DNA of 39,887 nucleotides. It comes from Clostridia bacterium. GTDB lineage: Bacteria; Bacillota; Clostridia; Oscillospirales; CAG-272. Positions 23,063 through 33,200 of this stretch are shown here, one piece after another (the first letter of the stretch is position 1; every line of letters starts with the position of its first letter). The stretch lies in the NCBI GenBank assembly GCA_017505785.1, contig JAFVOQ010000054.1:1-39887 (forward strand). Reading direction: 5' to 3'. The notes beneath the pieces are model-generated. The model made no database searches and was not told the DNA's origin. It saw nothing but the letters and a program-made list of their open reading frames with translations. The position numbers and the translations under genes are program-made.

Positions 23063-23144
23063 GTTAAAAACCCGGTTACGCGCCGGGTTTTTCTCTGTTT
23101 TTAGGGCGTGCTTTGCCGCCCCAAAAATCCGGATTTTTTAACTC
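23061..23144 (+). promoter_or_regulatory. Competing inverted repeats downstream of rplT, attenuator-like
   Basis: The left arm GAGTTAAAAACCCGG (23061-23075) can pair either locally with CCGGGTTTTT (terminator hairpin) or at long range with CCGGATTTTTTAACTC (23129-23144). The two pairings are mutually exclusive, so read-through into the methyltransferase gene could be switchable. A GGGCG/CGCCC hairpin lies between them. Confidence 0.3.
23066..23092 (+). terminator. Terminator after rplT
   Basis: AAAAACCCGG and CCGGGTTTTT form a 10-bp stem with a 7-nt loop, 3 nt past the rplT stop codon. The T-tract is part of the stem and ends in TTTTTC. Confidence 0.8.
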
Positions 23145-23171
23145 AATTTTGATCAAAAGGAGGGAAACGGT

Positions 23172-23999
23172 GTGCAAAAACCGCAGGAATTCATTACGTC
23201 AAGACAAAATCCGCTTGTTGTGCTTGCCGCAAAGCTTGCCGAGCGAAAGCACCGCGAGGCCGAGGGCTTGTTTCGCTTTGACGGCAAAAAGCTTTTTTTG
23301 GAAGCACTTGCACATGATCTGCCCCTTGTGGCAGTGCTGCTGCGCGAGAGCGCGGTAGAGGCTATCATGGATGCCGCAGGTGAGCACTCGCTTCCCGCAG
23401 AATGCCGCAGTGTGATACTGCCGGACAGCCTGTTTGACCGCATTTCCGAGGAAAAATCACCCGAAGGGGTAATGTGCCTGTCAAAACGTCTTGACAAAAT
23501 TCATAAAATCATTACAATAAATAAATGGCGTGAGCTGGCACCGGCACCGACAGCGCGTGTTCTTTTCCTTGAAAGTGTGCGCGATCCCGGCAATCTCGGC
23601 ACCATTGTGCGTGCCGCGCGTGCATTTGGCGTGGATGCCTTGGTGCTTTCTGCCGACTGTGCCGATATTTACAATCCGCGTGTGTTGCGTGCGGCAATGG
23701 GAACGCTTTTTCATCAGCATATCTTCATTACGGGAGATTTTGTTGATGCGGTGCGCCATTGGGCTACCCGTTCGCGTGTGTTTGCTGCCACCCTTGGCGC
23801 GCAAGCGGTAAGGCTTGGACAAACAACGCTGCGACAGGGCGATGCCGTTGTGGTTGGAAACGAGGGGCATGGACTTACCCAAGCGGTCATCGAAGCCGCC
23901 ACCGACAGGATCTATATTCCAATGGAGCCGGGCGTTGAATCGCTCAATGCAGGTGTTGCTGCCTCGGTGCTCCTGTGGGAGCTTTACAGAGGAGCTTAA
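23172..23999 (+). CDS. TrmH/SpoU-family RNA 2'-O-methyltransferase
   Basis: A 275-aa SPOUT methyltransferase. The N-terminal substrate-binding domain (1-about 110) begins FITSRQNPLVVLAAKL; the C-terminal knotted domain shows motif 1 VRDPGNLGTIVRAARAF, motif 2 VVVGNEGHGLT and motif 3 IPMEPGVESLNAGVAASVLL. Relatives methylate ribose in 23S rRNA or tRNA; the rplT-adjacent copy in B. subtilis is ysgA. The start is GTG at 23172 with AAGGAGG 8 nt upstream. The stop codon lies 1 nt before the dprA start, so the two are translationally coupled. The exact target nucleotide is unknown. Confidence 0.92.
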   Translation: MQKPQEFITSRQNPLVVLAAKLAERKHREAEGLFRFDGKKLFLEALAHDLPLVAVLLRESAVEAIMDAAGEHSLPAECRSVILPDSLFDRISEEKSPEGVMCLSKRLDKIHKIITINKWRELAPAPTARVLFLESVRDPGNLGTIVRAARAFGVDALVLSADCADIYNPRVLRAAMGTLFHQHIFITGDFVDAVRHWATRSRVFAATLGAQAVRLGQTTLRQGDAVVVGNEGHGLTQAVIEAATDRIYIPMEPGVESLNAGVAASVLLWELYRGA

Positions 24000-24000
24000 A

Positions 24001-25302
24001 ATGAGTAACATCGAAAGATGCGCGGCGTGGATCGCGTTATCGCTTGCCCTCGGGCCGCGCAGTGCGCGCCTGAAGCCGCTTTTGGAGCACTTCGGCACGC
24101 CCGAGCGCATTTTTGAAGCCGATCGTGAGGAGCTGCTATCAGTTTTACCCGATCTTGGCAAGGGCGCGCTTGCCGCGCTGAAATACGAAAAGCATGAAAG
24201 GGAAGTAAGGCGTATTCTTGAGTATTGCAATCATCGTGGCGTGACGGTGCTTACGCCCGATATGGCGTCGTACCCCTCCGCACTTATGGCTATTGCAGAG
24301 CCACCCGCCGTGCTCTATTGTCTTGGCAATATACCGAGCCTTGGCAAATGTCCGTTTGTCGGGGTGGTCGGCATGCGTAAAGCCGATGCATATGGCGAGC
24401 GCGTGGCGTATAAACTATCCTTTGAGCTTGCCGCCGCAGGCGCAGTTGTGGTCAGCGGTCTTGCCGAGGGCGTTGACGGTGTTGCCGCTGCGGCGGCAAT
24501 CGATGCGGGTGCTCCCACGGTAGGGGTGCTGGGATGCGGCATTGACCGCGTATACCCCAAGCATCACACGCGCCTTTACGCAGAGGCCGCGGAATTTGGT
24601 GCGATCGTAACCGAATATGCGCCGGGCACGCCGCCAAACTCTTGGAATTTCCCTGTGCGAAACCGTATCATCAGTGCTCTGTCTGAGGCTGTGGTCGTTG
24701 TTGAGGGCGATGAGAAAAGCGGTGCGCTGATCACTGCACGCCATGCACTCTTGCAGGGGAAACCTCTTTTTGCCGTACCGGGTGACGTGGACTGTGAACG
24801 GTCATCAGGCTGTAATCTGCTGTTGCGCGCGGGCGCAAATATTGCACTTTCGGCGGAGGATGTTCTTTCGCATTTTCGCTTTTTGTATCGCGATGCCGCG
24901 ATGCTGAGAGCCCCCGCTGACGTGATGCAGTATACGGGTGTTACACCCGAAAAGCTGCGTGCGCACGGATTACATGTGGCAGGCAGCGAGGCGCGCTTTG
25001 AAAAGGAGAATGCGCCACGCAAGACAGCCGACAAAAAAAGCGTGAAGGTGCGCCGACGCGATGAGCACGAAACGCATGCTGTGCGTGAAGCCACGCTCAC
25101 CTCCGAAGCACTTGCTACGCTTACCGCGGCACAGCGCAGTATATATGATAATTTGCCCGATTGCCCCTTTACCATTGATTTTTTGGTTGGTGTGGGCGTG
25201 CCCGCAAAAGATGCGGTTGCGGCAATGACGCTGTTTGAGATACTCGGCATCGTTTCCTCAATGCCGGGTGGGACATATCAAAAGAAAACCTTTGATGCTT
25301 GA
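24001..25302 (+). CDS. dprA: DNA-processing protein DprA (Smf)
   Basis: A 433-aa DprA. The N-terminal SAM/HhH-like region (1-about 70) precedes the Rossmann-fold DprA domain (about 95-305: FVGVVGMRKADAYGE, VVSGLAEGVDG, VGVLGCGIDRVYP, PPNSWNFPVRNRIISALS, VEGDEKSGALITARHAL, FAVPGDVDCERSSGCN). A winged-helix domain follows (about 355-430, LTAAQRSIYDNLPDCPF). DprA loads RecA on incoming single-stranded DNA during transformation and is also widespread in non-competent bacteria. The linker between the last two domains is long and charged. The start at 24001 has GAGGAG upstream; the in-frame ATG at 23815 lies inside the preceding gene and is rejected. dprA before topA is a common Firmicutes order. 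Confidence 0.96.
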   Translation: MSNIERCAAWIALSLALGPRSARLKPLLEHFGTPERIFEADREELLSVLPDLGKGALAALKYEKHEREVRRILEYCNHRGVTVLTPDMASYPSALMAIAEPPAVLYCLGNIPSLGKCPFVGVVGMRKADAYGERVAYKLSFELAAAGAVVVSGLAEGVDGVAAAAAIDAGAPTVGVLGCGIDRVYPKHHTRLYAEAAEFGAIVTEYAPGTPPNSWNFPVRNRIISALSEAVVVVEGDEKSGALITARHALLQGKPLFAVPGDVDCERSSGCNLLLRAGANIALSAEDVLSHFRFLYRDAAMLRAPADVMQYTGVTPEKLRAHGLHVAGSEARFEKENAPRKTADKKSVKVRRRDEHETHAVREATLTSEALATLTAAQRSIYDNLPDCPFTIDFLVGVGVPAKDAVAAMTLFEILGIVSSMPGGTYQKKTFDA

Positions 25303-25329
25303 ACGTAATTTTTTTGAAAGGAACTATAC

Positions 25330-27624
25330 ATGGCAAATCTCGTGATCGTGGAGTCGCCTTCAAAGGCGACTGCAATCAAAAAGTATCTTGGCTCAAATTA
25401 TAAAGTAATCGCCTCGAAGGGGCATGTGCGCGATCTTCCCAAGAGCTCGCTTAGCGTGGATATCGAAAACGGCTTTGAGGCACATTATATCAACATTCGC
25501 GGCAAGGGAGATCTCATTAAGGAGATCCGCCGCGAGGCAAAAAACGCAAAGAAAGTATTTCTCGCGCCCGACCCTGACCGCGAGGGCGAGGCAATTGCCT
25601 GGCACCTTGCCGCAGCGCTTGGGCTTGATCCCGAAAAGACCCTGCGCGTGACCTTTAATGAGATCACCCCCGATGTGGTGCGTGCTGCGATCAAGTCGCC
25701 TCGCGCCATTGATATGAATCTTGTCAATGCGCAGCAGACCCGTCGTATCTGGGACCGTGTTGTAGGATATAAGCTTTCCCCCTATCTTTGGAAATCGGTG
25801 AAAAACGGTCTTTCGGCAGGGCGTGTACAGTCGGTTGCTTCTCGCATTATCGTTGACCGTGAGGAGGAGATCCGCGCCTTTGTGCCTGAAGAATATTGGA
25901 CGATCGATGCTACGCTGGAAATCGGCGATAAGAGCTTTACCGTTCGCTTTTACGGCAACGCGGACGGCAAGATCAAGCTTCCCGATGAGGCAAGTGCAAA
26001 ATTTGTGGTCAGTGCCGTTACGGACAAGGAGTTTAAGGTCAAGAGCGTGAAGCGTTCCACCCGTCAAAAGCTGCCTGCGCCCCCCTTTACCACTTCTACC
26101 ATGCAGCAGGAGGCATCGCGCAAGCTTGGGTTCCAGTCACAGCGCATTATGCGTGTGGCGCAGGAGCTTTATGAGGGCGTGAATGTCGGTGCCGAGAACG
26201 GTGGCGTACAGGGTCTTATTACCTATATGCGTACCGACTCCTTGCGTGTTTCGGTTGAGGCACAAAACGCTGCGCGTGAGCTGATCGCCGCCAAATACGG
26301 CGAGGCGTTCTGCCCGAAAACTCCGCGCACCTATAAGGCGCGTGCAGGGGCACAGGATGCGCACGAGGCAATTCGCCCCGCAAACGTTGCACTTGAGCCC
26401 GCAAAGGTACACAAATATCTTACCGTTGATCAATATCGCCTGTATAAGCTCATTTGGGAGCGCTTTGTCGCCAGCCAAATGGAGTCTGCTACGCTGAGCA
26501 CCCAGTCGCTTGAGCTGGAGGCAGCAGGCTATATCTTCCGCGCAAGCGGATATAGCGTGGCTTTCCCCGGATATATGGCAGTGTATGAGGAAAGCGAGGA
26601 GGAGGATGCCCGTGCAGATGCGCACGGTGAGCAGCGCGATCTGCGCATTCCCGATCTTGTGGAGGGTACGGGTATTACGGCACAAAGCGTGATGCCCCAG
26701 CGTCACTTCACCGAGCCGCCCGCGCGCTACACCGAGGCTTCGCTTATTAAGTTCCTTGATGAAAAGGGCATCGGTCGCCCCAGCACGTATAATACCATTA
26801 TCACTACCATTGTGTCCCGTAATTACGTTACCCGTGACGGGAAATCGCTTGTGCCCACGCCCCTCGGTGAGGTGACCACAAGGCTGATGAAGGAAAACTT
26901 CTCGGATATTGTAGACTATGCCTTTACGGCACAAATGGAAACCGAGCTTGATGAAATTGAAGAGGGCAACGCCGAGATGACGGCAGTGCTTGAAAAGTTC
27001 TGGCAGGGCTTTTCAAGAGAGCTTGCTTCGGCGGAACAGACCATTGGCAAGGGAGATTTCCGCTTGCCCGTGGAGGAAACCGATATCGTGTGCGATAAGT
27101 GCGGTGCCAAAATGGTGATCAAAAACGGCAGATACGGCAAGTTTGCCGCTTGCCCCAATTATCCCACCTGCAAGAACACCAAGCCCCTTGAAGCGGAAAA
27201 GCCGCAGGAAACGGTGCAAAAGGAAGAGAAAAAAGCACCCGTTGTGGCAGATTTCAAATGTGAGGCTTGCGGCGCGGATATGGTACAGCGCACAGGCCGT
27301 TACGGCACCTTTTTCGCTTGCTCGCGATATCCTGCTTGCAATTTTACGAAGCAAAAGACCAAGGAGCTTGACGTGGCATGCCCTAAGTGCCAATCGAAGA
27401 TCCTGATCAAAACAGGGCGCAATAAAACGGTGTTTTATAGCTGTGAGCGCTATCCCGAATGTGATTTTTCCTCTTGGGATATGCCCGTAGCAAAGAATTG
27501 CCCCAATTGCGGCAAGATGCTCTTCCGCAAAAAAGGCAAAGCACTTCTCGTTTGTCATGACAAGGACTGCGGCTATCGCTGTGAAACAGAGGATACGCAG
27601 GACAGTACGGTGAGTGAGGCATGA
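25330..27624 (+). CDS. topA: DNA topoisomerase I (type IA)
   Basis: A 764-aa enzyme relaxing negative supercoils. The TOPRIM domain (1-about 145) has IVESPSKATAIKKYLG and APDPDREGEAIAWHL. The catalytic tyrosine is Y299 in ITYMRTDS, with later motifs SLIKFLDEKGIGRPSTY. The C-terminus has four cysteine zinc-ribbon units: CDKC...CPNYPTC, CEAC...CSRYPAC, CPKC...CERYPEC and a shorter CPNC...CHDKDC. The Shine-Dalgarno is GAAAGGA 8 nt upstream. The last four bases overlap the trmFO start (ATGA), indicating coupling. Confidence 0.98.
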   Translation: MANLVIVESPSKATAIKKYLGSNYKVIASKGHVRDLPKSSLSVDIENGFEAHYINIRGKGDLIKEIRREAKNAKKVFLAPDPDREGEAIAWHLAAALGLDPEKTLRVTFNEITPDVVRAAIKSPRAIDMNLVNAQQTRRIWDRVVGYKLSPYLWKSVKNGLSAGRVQSVASRIIVDREEEIRAFVPEEYWTIDATLEIGDKSFTVRFYGNADGKIKLPDEASAKFVVSAVTDKEFKVKSVKRSTRQKLPAPPFTTSTMQQEASRKLGFQSQRIMRVAQELYEGVNVGAENGGVQGLITYMRTDSLRVSVEAQNAARELIAAKYGEAFCPKTPRTYKARAGAQDAHEAIRPANVALEPAKVHKYLTVDQYRLYKLIWERFVASQMESATLSTQSLELEAAGYIFRASGYSVAFPGYMAVYEESEEEDARADAHGEQRDLRIPDLVEGTGITAQSVMPQRHFTEPPARYTEASLIKFLDEKGIGRPSTYNTIITTIVSRNYVTRDGKSLVPTPLGEVTTRLMKENFSDIVDYAFTAQMETELDEIEEGNAEMTAVLEKFWQGFSRELASAEQTIGKGDFRLPVEETDIVCDKCGAKMVIKNGRYGKFAACPNYPTCKNTKPLEAEKPQETVQKEEKKAPVVADFKCEACGADMVQRTGRYGTFFACSRYPACNFTKQKTKELDVACPKCQSKILIKTGRNKTVFYSCERYPECDFSSWDMPVAKNCPNCGKMLFRKKGKALLVCHDKDCGYRCETEDTQDSTVSEA

Positions 27625-28946
27625 GTACACCCCGTGTGCGTGTGCTCGGTGCAGGGCTTGCGGGGTGTGAAGCCGCGTGGCAGATCGCTACGCGCGGCGT
27701 GCCCGTCACGCTCATCGAAATGAAGCCGAGTAAGAAAACGCCCGCGCATCACAGTGACGGCTTTGCGGAGCTCTGCTGTTCCAACTCTCTTAGATCCGAT
27801 GCGCTCTCCAATGCCGTAGGGCTTTTAAAGGAGGAGATGCGCCGCGTTGGCTCGCTTGTGCTTGAGGCAGCGGATGCCACGCGCGTGCCGGCAGGCTCGG
27901 CACTGGCGGTGGATCGCGAGCTTTTCTCGGCGTATATTACAGACCGTATCAGGTCGCATCCGCTGATTACCGTAGAAGAGAGGGAAGTCACTGCCATAGA
28001 GCAGGACAGTGTTACCGTTGTTGCCACAGGGCCGCTTACTACCGATCCGCTTGCTGCCGATATCGCGGCACTTATGGGGGGGAATGGGCTGCATTTCTTT
28101 GATGCCGTAGCGCCTATCGTGGAGTTTTCAAGCATCAATATGGACGTTGCCTTTTTTGCCTCTCGGTACGATAAGGGCGATGCCGATTATATCAACTGCC
28201 CTATGACCAAAGAGCAGTACGACGTGTTTTATCACGAGCTGACCCATGCGCGAGAGGCGGAGCTTAAGGACTTTGACAAAAAAGAGCTAAAGGTGTTTGA
28301 GGGCTGTATGCCTGTTGAGGTCATGGCACGCCGCGGTTACGATACGCTCCGTTACGGTCCGCTAAAGCCGGTGGGTCTGATCGATCCACGTGTCGGAAAG
28401 GAATACTACGCCGTGGTGCAGCTTCGCAAGGAAAATAAAGAGGGGACGATGTATAATCTCGTCGGCTTCCAAACGCATTTGGCGTTCCCCGAGCAAAAAC
28501 GCGTCTTTTCGCTTATCCCGGGTCTTGAAAATGCCACGTTTTTGCGATACGGGGTAATGCATCGCAACACCTATTTGCAATCTCCCGGCTTTCTGAATGA
28601 TACCTACGCAACGCTCGCACGCCCCGACCTCTTCTTTGCAGGGCAAATGACGGGCGTTGAAGGATATATCGAATCTGCCGGTTCGGGGCTTGTCGCAGGG
28701 ATCAACGCCGCACGCCGTGCGCGCGGCATGGAGTCCTTTTCCTTTCCGCGCCATACCATGCTTGGTGCTATGGCAGGTTATGTGGCAAACGGCGGCATGG
28801 GCGATTTTTTGCCTATGAACGCAAATTTCGGCATCGTGGAGCGCCTTTCCTATAAGGTCAAGGGTGGTAAAGCAAAGCGAAACGAGGCACTTTCCGCGCG
28901 TGCACTTGAGGCACTTTCGCTCGTGCTTGATGCGTGCAAGCAATAA
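27621..28946 (+). CDS. trmFO: tRNA m5U54 methyltransferase, folate/FAD-dependent TrmFO
   Basis: A 441-aa flavoprotein (formerly gid) that adds the methyl group of T54 in the tRNA T-loop using methylenetetrahydrofolate. The FAD-binding start VRVLGAGLAGCEAAWQ, then PAHHSDGFAELCCSNSLRSDA, YINCPMTKEQYDVFYHEL, the FEGCMPVEVMARRGYDTLRYGP signature and GQMTGVEGYIESAGSGLVAG are all present, and the length is normal. It overlaps topA by 4 nt, as in many Firmicutes where topA and trmFO (gid) are neighbours. The 385 nt downstream contain a MITE-like element before rnc. Confidence 0.98.
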   Translation: MSTPRVRVLGAGLAGCEAAWQIATRGVPVTLIEMKPSKKTPAHHSDGFAELCCSNSLRSDALSNAVGLLKEEMRRVGSLVLEAADATRVPAGSALAVDRELFSAYITDRIRSHPLITVEEREVTAIEQDSVTVVATGPLTTDPLAADIAALMGGNGLHFFDAVAPIVEFSSINMDVAFFASRYDKGDADYINCPMTKEQYDVFYHELTHAREAELKDFDKKELKVFEGCMPVEVMARRGYDTLRYGPLKPVGLIDPRVGKEYYAVVQLRKENKEGTMYNLVGFQTHLAFPEQKRVFSLIPGLENATFLRYGVMHRNTYLQSPGFLNDTYATLARPDLFFAGQMTGVEGYIESAGSGLVAGINAARRARGMESFSFPRHTMLGAMAGYVANGGMGDFLPMNANFGIVERLSYKVKGGKAKRNEALSARALEALSLVLDACKQ

Positions 28947-28953
28947 AAAGGCC

Positions 28954-29285
28954 TAGGCACAACCGACAGGTTTGAACACGCCTGTGATGGCGAAATATCG
29001 GGACTTTCGGATCGGAAGGATTGCAAAGCAATCTCTTCAAGCAAGTAATCGCTTTGCGATTCTTGCAATTTGTCGTCCTTGCAAGGATCGCACCTCGCTT
29101 CGTCCTTCGCATCCCAAATTCCTCAATATTTCACACACCACAGGTCGAAGAATTTTGCAGGAACAAATTTTTGGTGGGTGCAAGGCAAAAACACAGTGAA
29201 ACCAAGCGGTTTCACGAGTATTTTAACGTGGCAACGACCTAAATTTGTCCGGCAAAATCGTGTTCGGACTTGTCGGTTGTGCCTA
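28954..29285. mobile_element. 332-bp MITE-like element with 27-bp terminal inverted repeats
   Basis: The ends are inverted repeats: 28954-28980 and the complement of 29259-29285 agree at 24 of 27 positions and begin with TAGGCACAACCGACA. The outermost TA on both sides may be a TA target duplication, as for Tc1/mariner and IS630 elements. The interior is full of secondary structure: GATTGC/GCAATC (29019-29033), an 11-bp bulged stem (29041-29066), GTGAAACC/GGTTTCAC (29196-29215) and ACAAATTT/AAATTTGT plus AGGTCG/CGACCT closing pairs. No transposase and no convincing ORF are present. It separates trmFO from rnc. A structured regulatory RNA is an alternative. Confidence 0.6.
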
Positions 29286-29331
29286 AACGGGGCGAGTTTT
29301 TACAAAAATAACAGAAAGAGAGGGGATAACA

Positions 29332-30030
29332 GTGTCACGGGATATTGCATTACTTCAAGCACGTATCGGATATCGGTTCACCGATGAAGCGTTGCTTGTG
29401 CGTGCACTCACGCACACCTCGTTTGCAAACGAGCAAAAGACGGGCAGGATCGGCTCAAACGAGCGCCTTGAATTTCTCGGTGACAGTGTGTTATCTCTTA
29501 CCGTTTGCAGTTATCTTTACAATACTTATCCCGAGCTGCCCGAGGGGCGACTTACGGTTCTGCGTAAAAATTTGGTGTGCCAGCGTGCGCTGGCAGAGTA
29601 TGCCGCAGAAATTGAGCTGGGGACGTATCTTCTGCTTGGCAAGGGCGAAGAGAAGGACGGGCGCGAGAAACCAAAGCTCCTTGAGGATGCCTTTGAGGCG
29701 CTACTGGGTGCGATATACCTTGATTGTGGGTCGCTGTCGCGCGTAGCGGAATTTGTACTGCCCTTCGTGAAGACAGAGCTTTCCAAAATGCAAAACGAGC
29801 TGCATCCCCTTGAGGATTACAAGACCCTGCTTCAGCAATACGTGCAGCAAATGCCGGGTGAGGAACTTCGGTATGAAACGATAGGGGAAACAGGCCCTGA
29901 CAATGCCAAACGCTTTACGGTGCGCGTGCTGATCAATTCCAATGAGTTCGGTACGGGCACGGGAAACTCCAAAAAGGAGGCGGAGCAGCGCGCTGCCTGC
30001 GAAGCTCTCAAGCGCTATTTGCCGCGCTGA
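29332..30030 (+). CDS. rnc: Ribonuclease III
   Basis: A 232-aa double-strand-specific endoribonuclease acting in rRNA maturation and RNA decay. The signature NERLEFLGDSVLS carries E47 and D51; the second acidic cluster EDAFEALLGAIYLD gives D119 and E122. Residues about 158-230 form the double-stranded RNA-binding domain (PLEDYKTLLQQYVQ, GTGTGNSKKEAEQRAACEAL). The start is GTG at 29332, with AGAGGGG about 7 nt upstream. In many Firmicutes acpP precedes rnc; here a MITE-like element does. smc follows after a terminator and a new promoter. Confidence 0.97.
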   Translation: MSRDIALLQARIGYRFTDEALLVRALTHTSFANEQKTGRIGSNERLEFLGDSVLSLTVCSYLYNTYPELPEGRLTVLRKNLVCQRALAEYAAEIELGTYLLLGKGEEKDGREKPKLLEDAFEALLGAIYLDCGSLSRVAEFVLPFVKTELSKMQNELHPLEDYKTLLQQYVQQMPGEELRYETIGETGPDNAKRFTVRVLINSNEFGTGTGNSKKEAEQRAACEALKRYLPR

Positions 30031-30072
30031 GTTAAAAATAAAGTGTGTCGCAAAAACAGCGACGCCGACACC

Positions 30073-30111
30073 TACCGCCGCAGGCTTTTTGGCCTGCGGC
30101 GGTAAATTTTT
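30073..30111 (+). terminator. Terminator after rnc
   Basis: TACCGCCGCAGGC (30073-30085) and its complement (30092-30104) form a perfect 13-bp stem with a 6-nt loop, followed by AATTTTTG. Confidence 0.88.
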
Positions 30112-30152
30112 GTTTGAGTCTGTAAAAAAACGCTTATAACGCCAAAAAGCAC

Positions 30153-30181
30153 TTGCAAATTTACATATTATGCGTTATAAT
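30153..30181 (+). promoter_or_regulatory. Promoter of the smc-to-leuS gene group
   Basis: TTGCAA (30153-30158), a 17-nt spacer and TATAAT (30176-30181), 41 nt before the smc start codon. Confidence 0.7.
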
Positions 30182-30222
30182 AAATTATTAAGTTATATTT
30201 TAGTAGAAAGGAGGCGTGGCTC

Positions 30223-33200
30223 TTGTATCTCAAATCTCTTGAATTACAGGGCTTTAAGTCCTTTCCCGACAAAACAAAGTTGAATTTCGAGCGTGGTACC
30301 ACGGTGATCGTGGGCCCCAACGGTAGCGGTAAGTCTAACATTTCCGATGCTATGCGTTGGGTGCTGGGTGAAATTTCCTCCAAAAGCCTTCGTGGCTCTA
30401 AAATGGAAGATATCATCTTCGGCGGCGCGGATAGCCGCCGTCCCATGGGCTTTGCCGAGGTATCGGTGACCTTTGACAACACCGACGAGGAAAACAAGCT
30501 GGATTATCCCGGCGACGAGGTTACCGTTACCCGTCGCTATTACCGCGCGGGTGAGAGTGAATATTATATCAACCGCCGTGCCTGCCGTCTGCGTGATATT
30601 TACGAGCTGTTCATGAATACAGGCGTTGGCCGTGACGGCTATTCTATCATCGGGCAGGGTAAGATCGCGGAGATCATTTCCCGCAAATCCGATGAGCGTC
30701 GCAGTATTTTTGAGGATGCCTCGGGCATTGCAAAATACCGTCACCGCAAAAACGAAACCGAACGTAAGCTAAAGACCACTGAGGAAAATATGACACGCGT
30801 GACCGATATCTTTGCTGAGGTAGAGGCGCAGGTCCTGCCGCTTGAAAAGGAGGCGGAGCGCGCCAAAAAGGCGATCGAGCTCCATGAAACCAAAAAGCAG
30901 GTAGACGTACAGCTTTGGCTCTTTGACTCGGAGCGTTTGCACGGCGAGATCGAGCGCGCGGAGGAAAATTTTCGCAACAGCACCTACGATCTGCGCCTTG
31001 CCGAGGAGGCGATTGCCGATTATAATGCACAAAGCGATCGGTTGTTTGAGGAAAGCCAGGCAAACACGGCAGCAGCCGAGGAGGTGCTTGAGAGGATCCG
31101 CGCTCTGGAAAAGGAAAACTACGAGCGAGATAATCAGTATAGCGTTGCCACAACCAAAATTGCCAATACCAGAGAAAAAATAGAGGCGGCAGAGCGTGCC
31201 GTGCAGGAAAAGGAGCGCGCGCTGCAGCTTGAAGCCACTGAGGGCGATCGCCGCCGCGCGGAGCTCGCCGTGCTTGCAGATGAGCGCAATACCTTAGAGG
31301 CCGCGCATACCGCCAAGGCTGAACAGGCGCAGGGCTTTGCCAATATGGCACTGCAGCTGGCAGGTGAGATCGCAACGGCTTTAGCTGACGTGAGTGAGCG
31401 TGAAACCGAGGTCGCGGATATTACCGTGCGCCGCAAGGTCCTTGAAAACAATAAGATCACCGATAGTGATAAAAACGAAGCCATGACCGCCGAGATCGAG
31501 GAGTACCGTAAGATCTCCGAAACGCTTGCGGCACAGTGCGCCGAGAAGGAAAAGGCAGCTTCGGGCTATCAGCGTGAGATCGATGAGGCAAGCGCAAGGC
31601 TCTCCTCGTTGGATGCGCGCGTGCGCGAGCTTACCGAGGAGCTCCATGAGGTCAGTGAGGAAGAAGCCGACTATAAGGTGCAGTCCGATATTGCCCGTCA
31701 GCGCATGGAGGCATTCCGTGCTATGGAGGAGCATTTTGAGGGCTATAGCAATAGCGTGCGTTACGTTATGGATGCGTATGCAAACGGCAGGATCACCGAT
31801 AAGGACGGCAGAAGGTGCGGCAAAATTTACGGCCCCCTTTCCAAGGTCATTTCGGTGGATAAAAAATATGTGGTCGCCATGGAAACGGCACTCGGTGCCA
31901 ATCTACAGCACATTGTGGTAGAGGATGAGAGCGTGGCAAAGGCCGCCATGCTAGCCCTTAAGCGTGCAGAGGCAGGCAGAGCCACCTTCTTCCCCCTTTC
32001 CTCAATGCGCGGGCTTACCGTTACCGCCGAAATGGAGCAGGCGGCAGAATGCCGCGGTTACGTTGGCATTGCCTCCGAGCTCGTTGGCTGTGAGGACAAG
32101 TTTTATGAGGTCGTATCCTCGCTCCTTGGCAGAACCGTTGTGTTTGAGGATCTTGATACTGCCACCGAAATGGCGAAAAAGACAAAGTTCCGCGTCAAAG
32201 CGGTTACGCTTGACGGGCAGGTCATTAATGCCGGCGGCTCCTTTACGGGCGGATCGGTAAAGCAAAAGGCAGGTGTACTTTCCCGTACGGGTCAGATCGA
32301 GGAGCTTGGTGAAAAGCTAAAGGTATACACCGCAAAGCTTTCGGATCTGTCGGCACGTCGCGCCGGGCTTGAGGATGAGATCAAGTCACTTGGGGTTGAG
32401 CGTGATGATGAGGCAAACCGCCAATCGTTGCTCTTTGCACTGCAAAGTGCGGAGGCAGGCGAGGCGGCACAGTGCCGTGCTAAGTATGAAGCAAATGAGG
32501 CTTTGATCGAAAAGCTGCACGCCGATTTTGAAGCACTTACATTGCAGCGTGCGGGCTATGACGACGAATTGGCCCGTCTTGCCAAGCAGGAGCAAGCACT
32601 TCGGCGCCAGATCGAGGAGATCAGTGCACTTCGTGCCGAAAAGGATGTGGAGCGCAATGGCCTTTTGGATCACAAGAGCGCAGTAGAGCAGGAGATGACA
32701 GAGCTTTACATCAAGATCAGTGCCGTGCGCAAGGATATTGAAACCGTTGAGCTCTATATTGCCGATTCCGATGCGCGCGCTGGTGCCATTTGTGCCGAAA
32801 TTGAGGCGGAACACGCCCGTATTGCTGAATTTGAGGAGAGTATTCAAAGCGAAACGCTCCGTCAGCAGGCAAATCGCAATACCTTTGCTGAGGGTGAGCG
32901 CGTGCTTGCCGAGCTGAGCGAACGCCGCCAGAAGTTGACGACAGGCAACATGGATATCGAAAGAAAGCGTGCCGTTGTCAGCGAAAAGCTGCGTGATAAA
33001 ATGACTGAGCAGCAAACGATCTTCCAAGCGCATACCAGAAACGAGAATAAGCTGAATGCCCTACGTGAGGAGCAGGACAAGATCGCCGCAAAATTCTGGG
33101 AAGACTATGAAATGACGCGAAACGATGCCGTAGCGCTTGGGTTCCCTGCGCTTACCGCCGCTGACCGCGCCGCCGCAGTTGAGCTGCAGGTCAGCTGCCG

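Noticed and set aside
26137..26934. 265-codon minus-strand ORF antisense to topA
   Set aside because: It is a shadow frame of a conserved gene without start signals.
29021..29242. Small ORFs inside the MITE-like element
   Set aside because: They have no ribosome binding sites, run through several hairpins, and are explained by the repeat structure.
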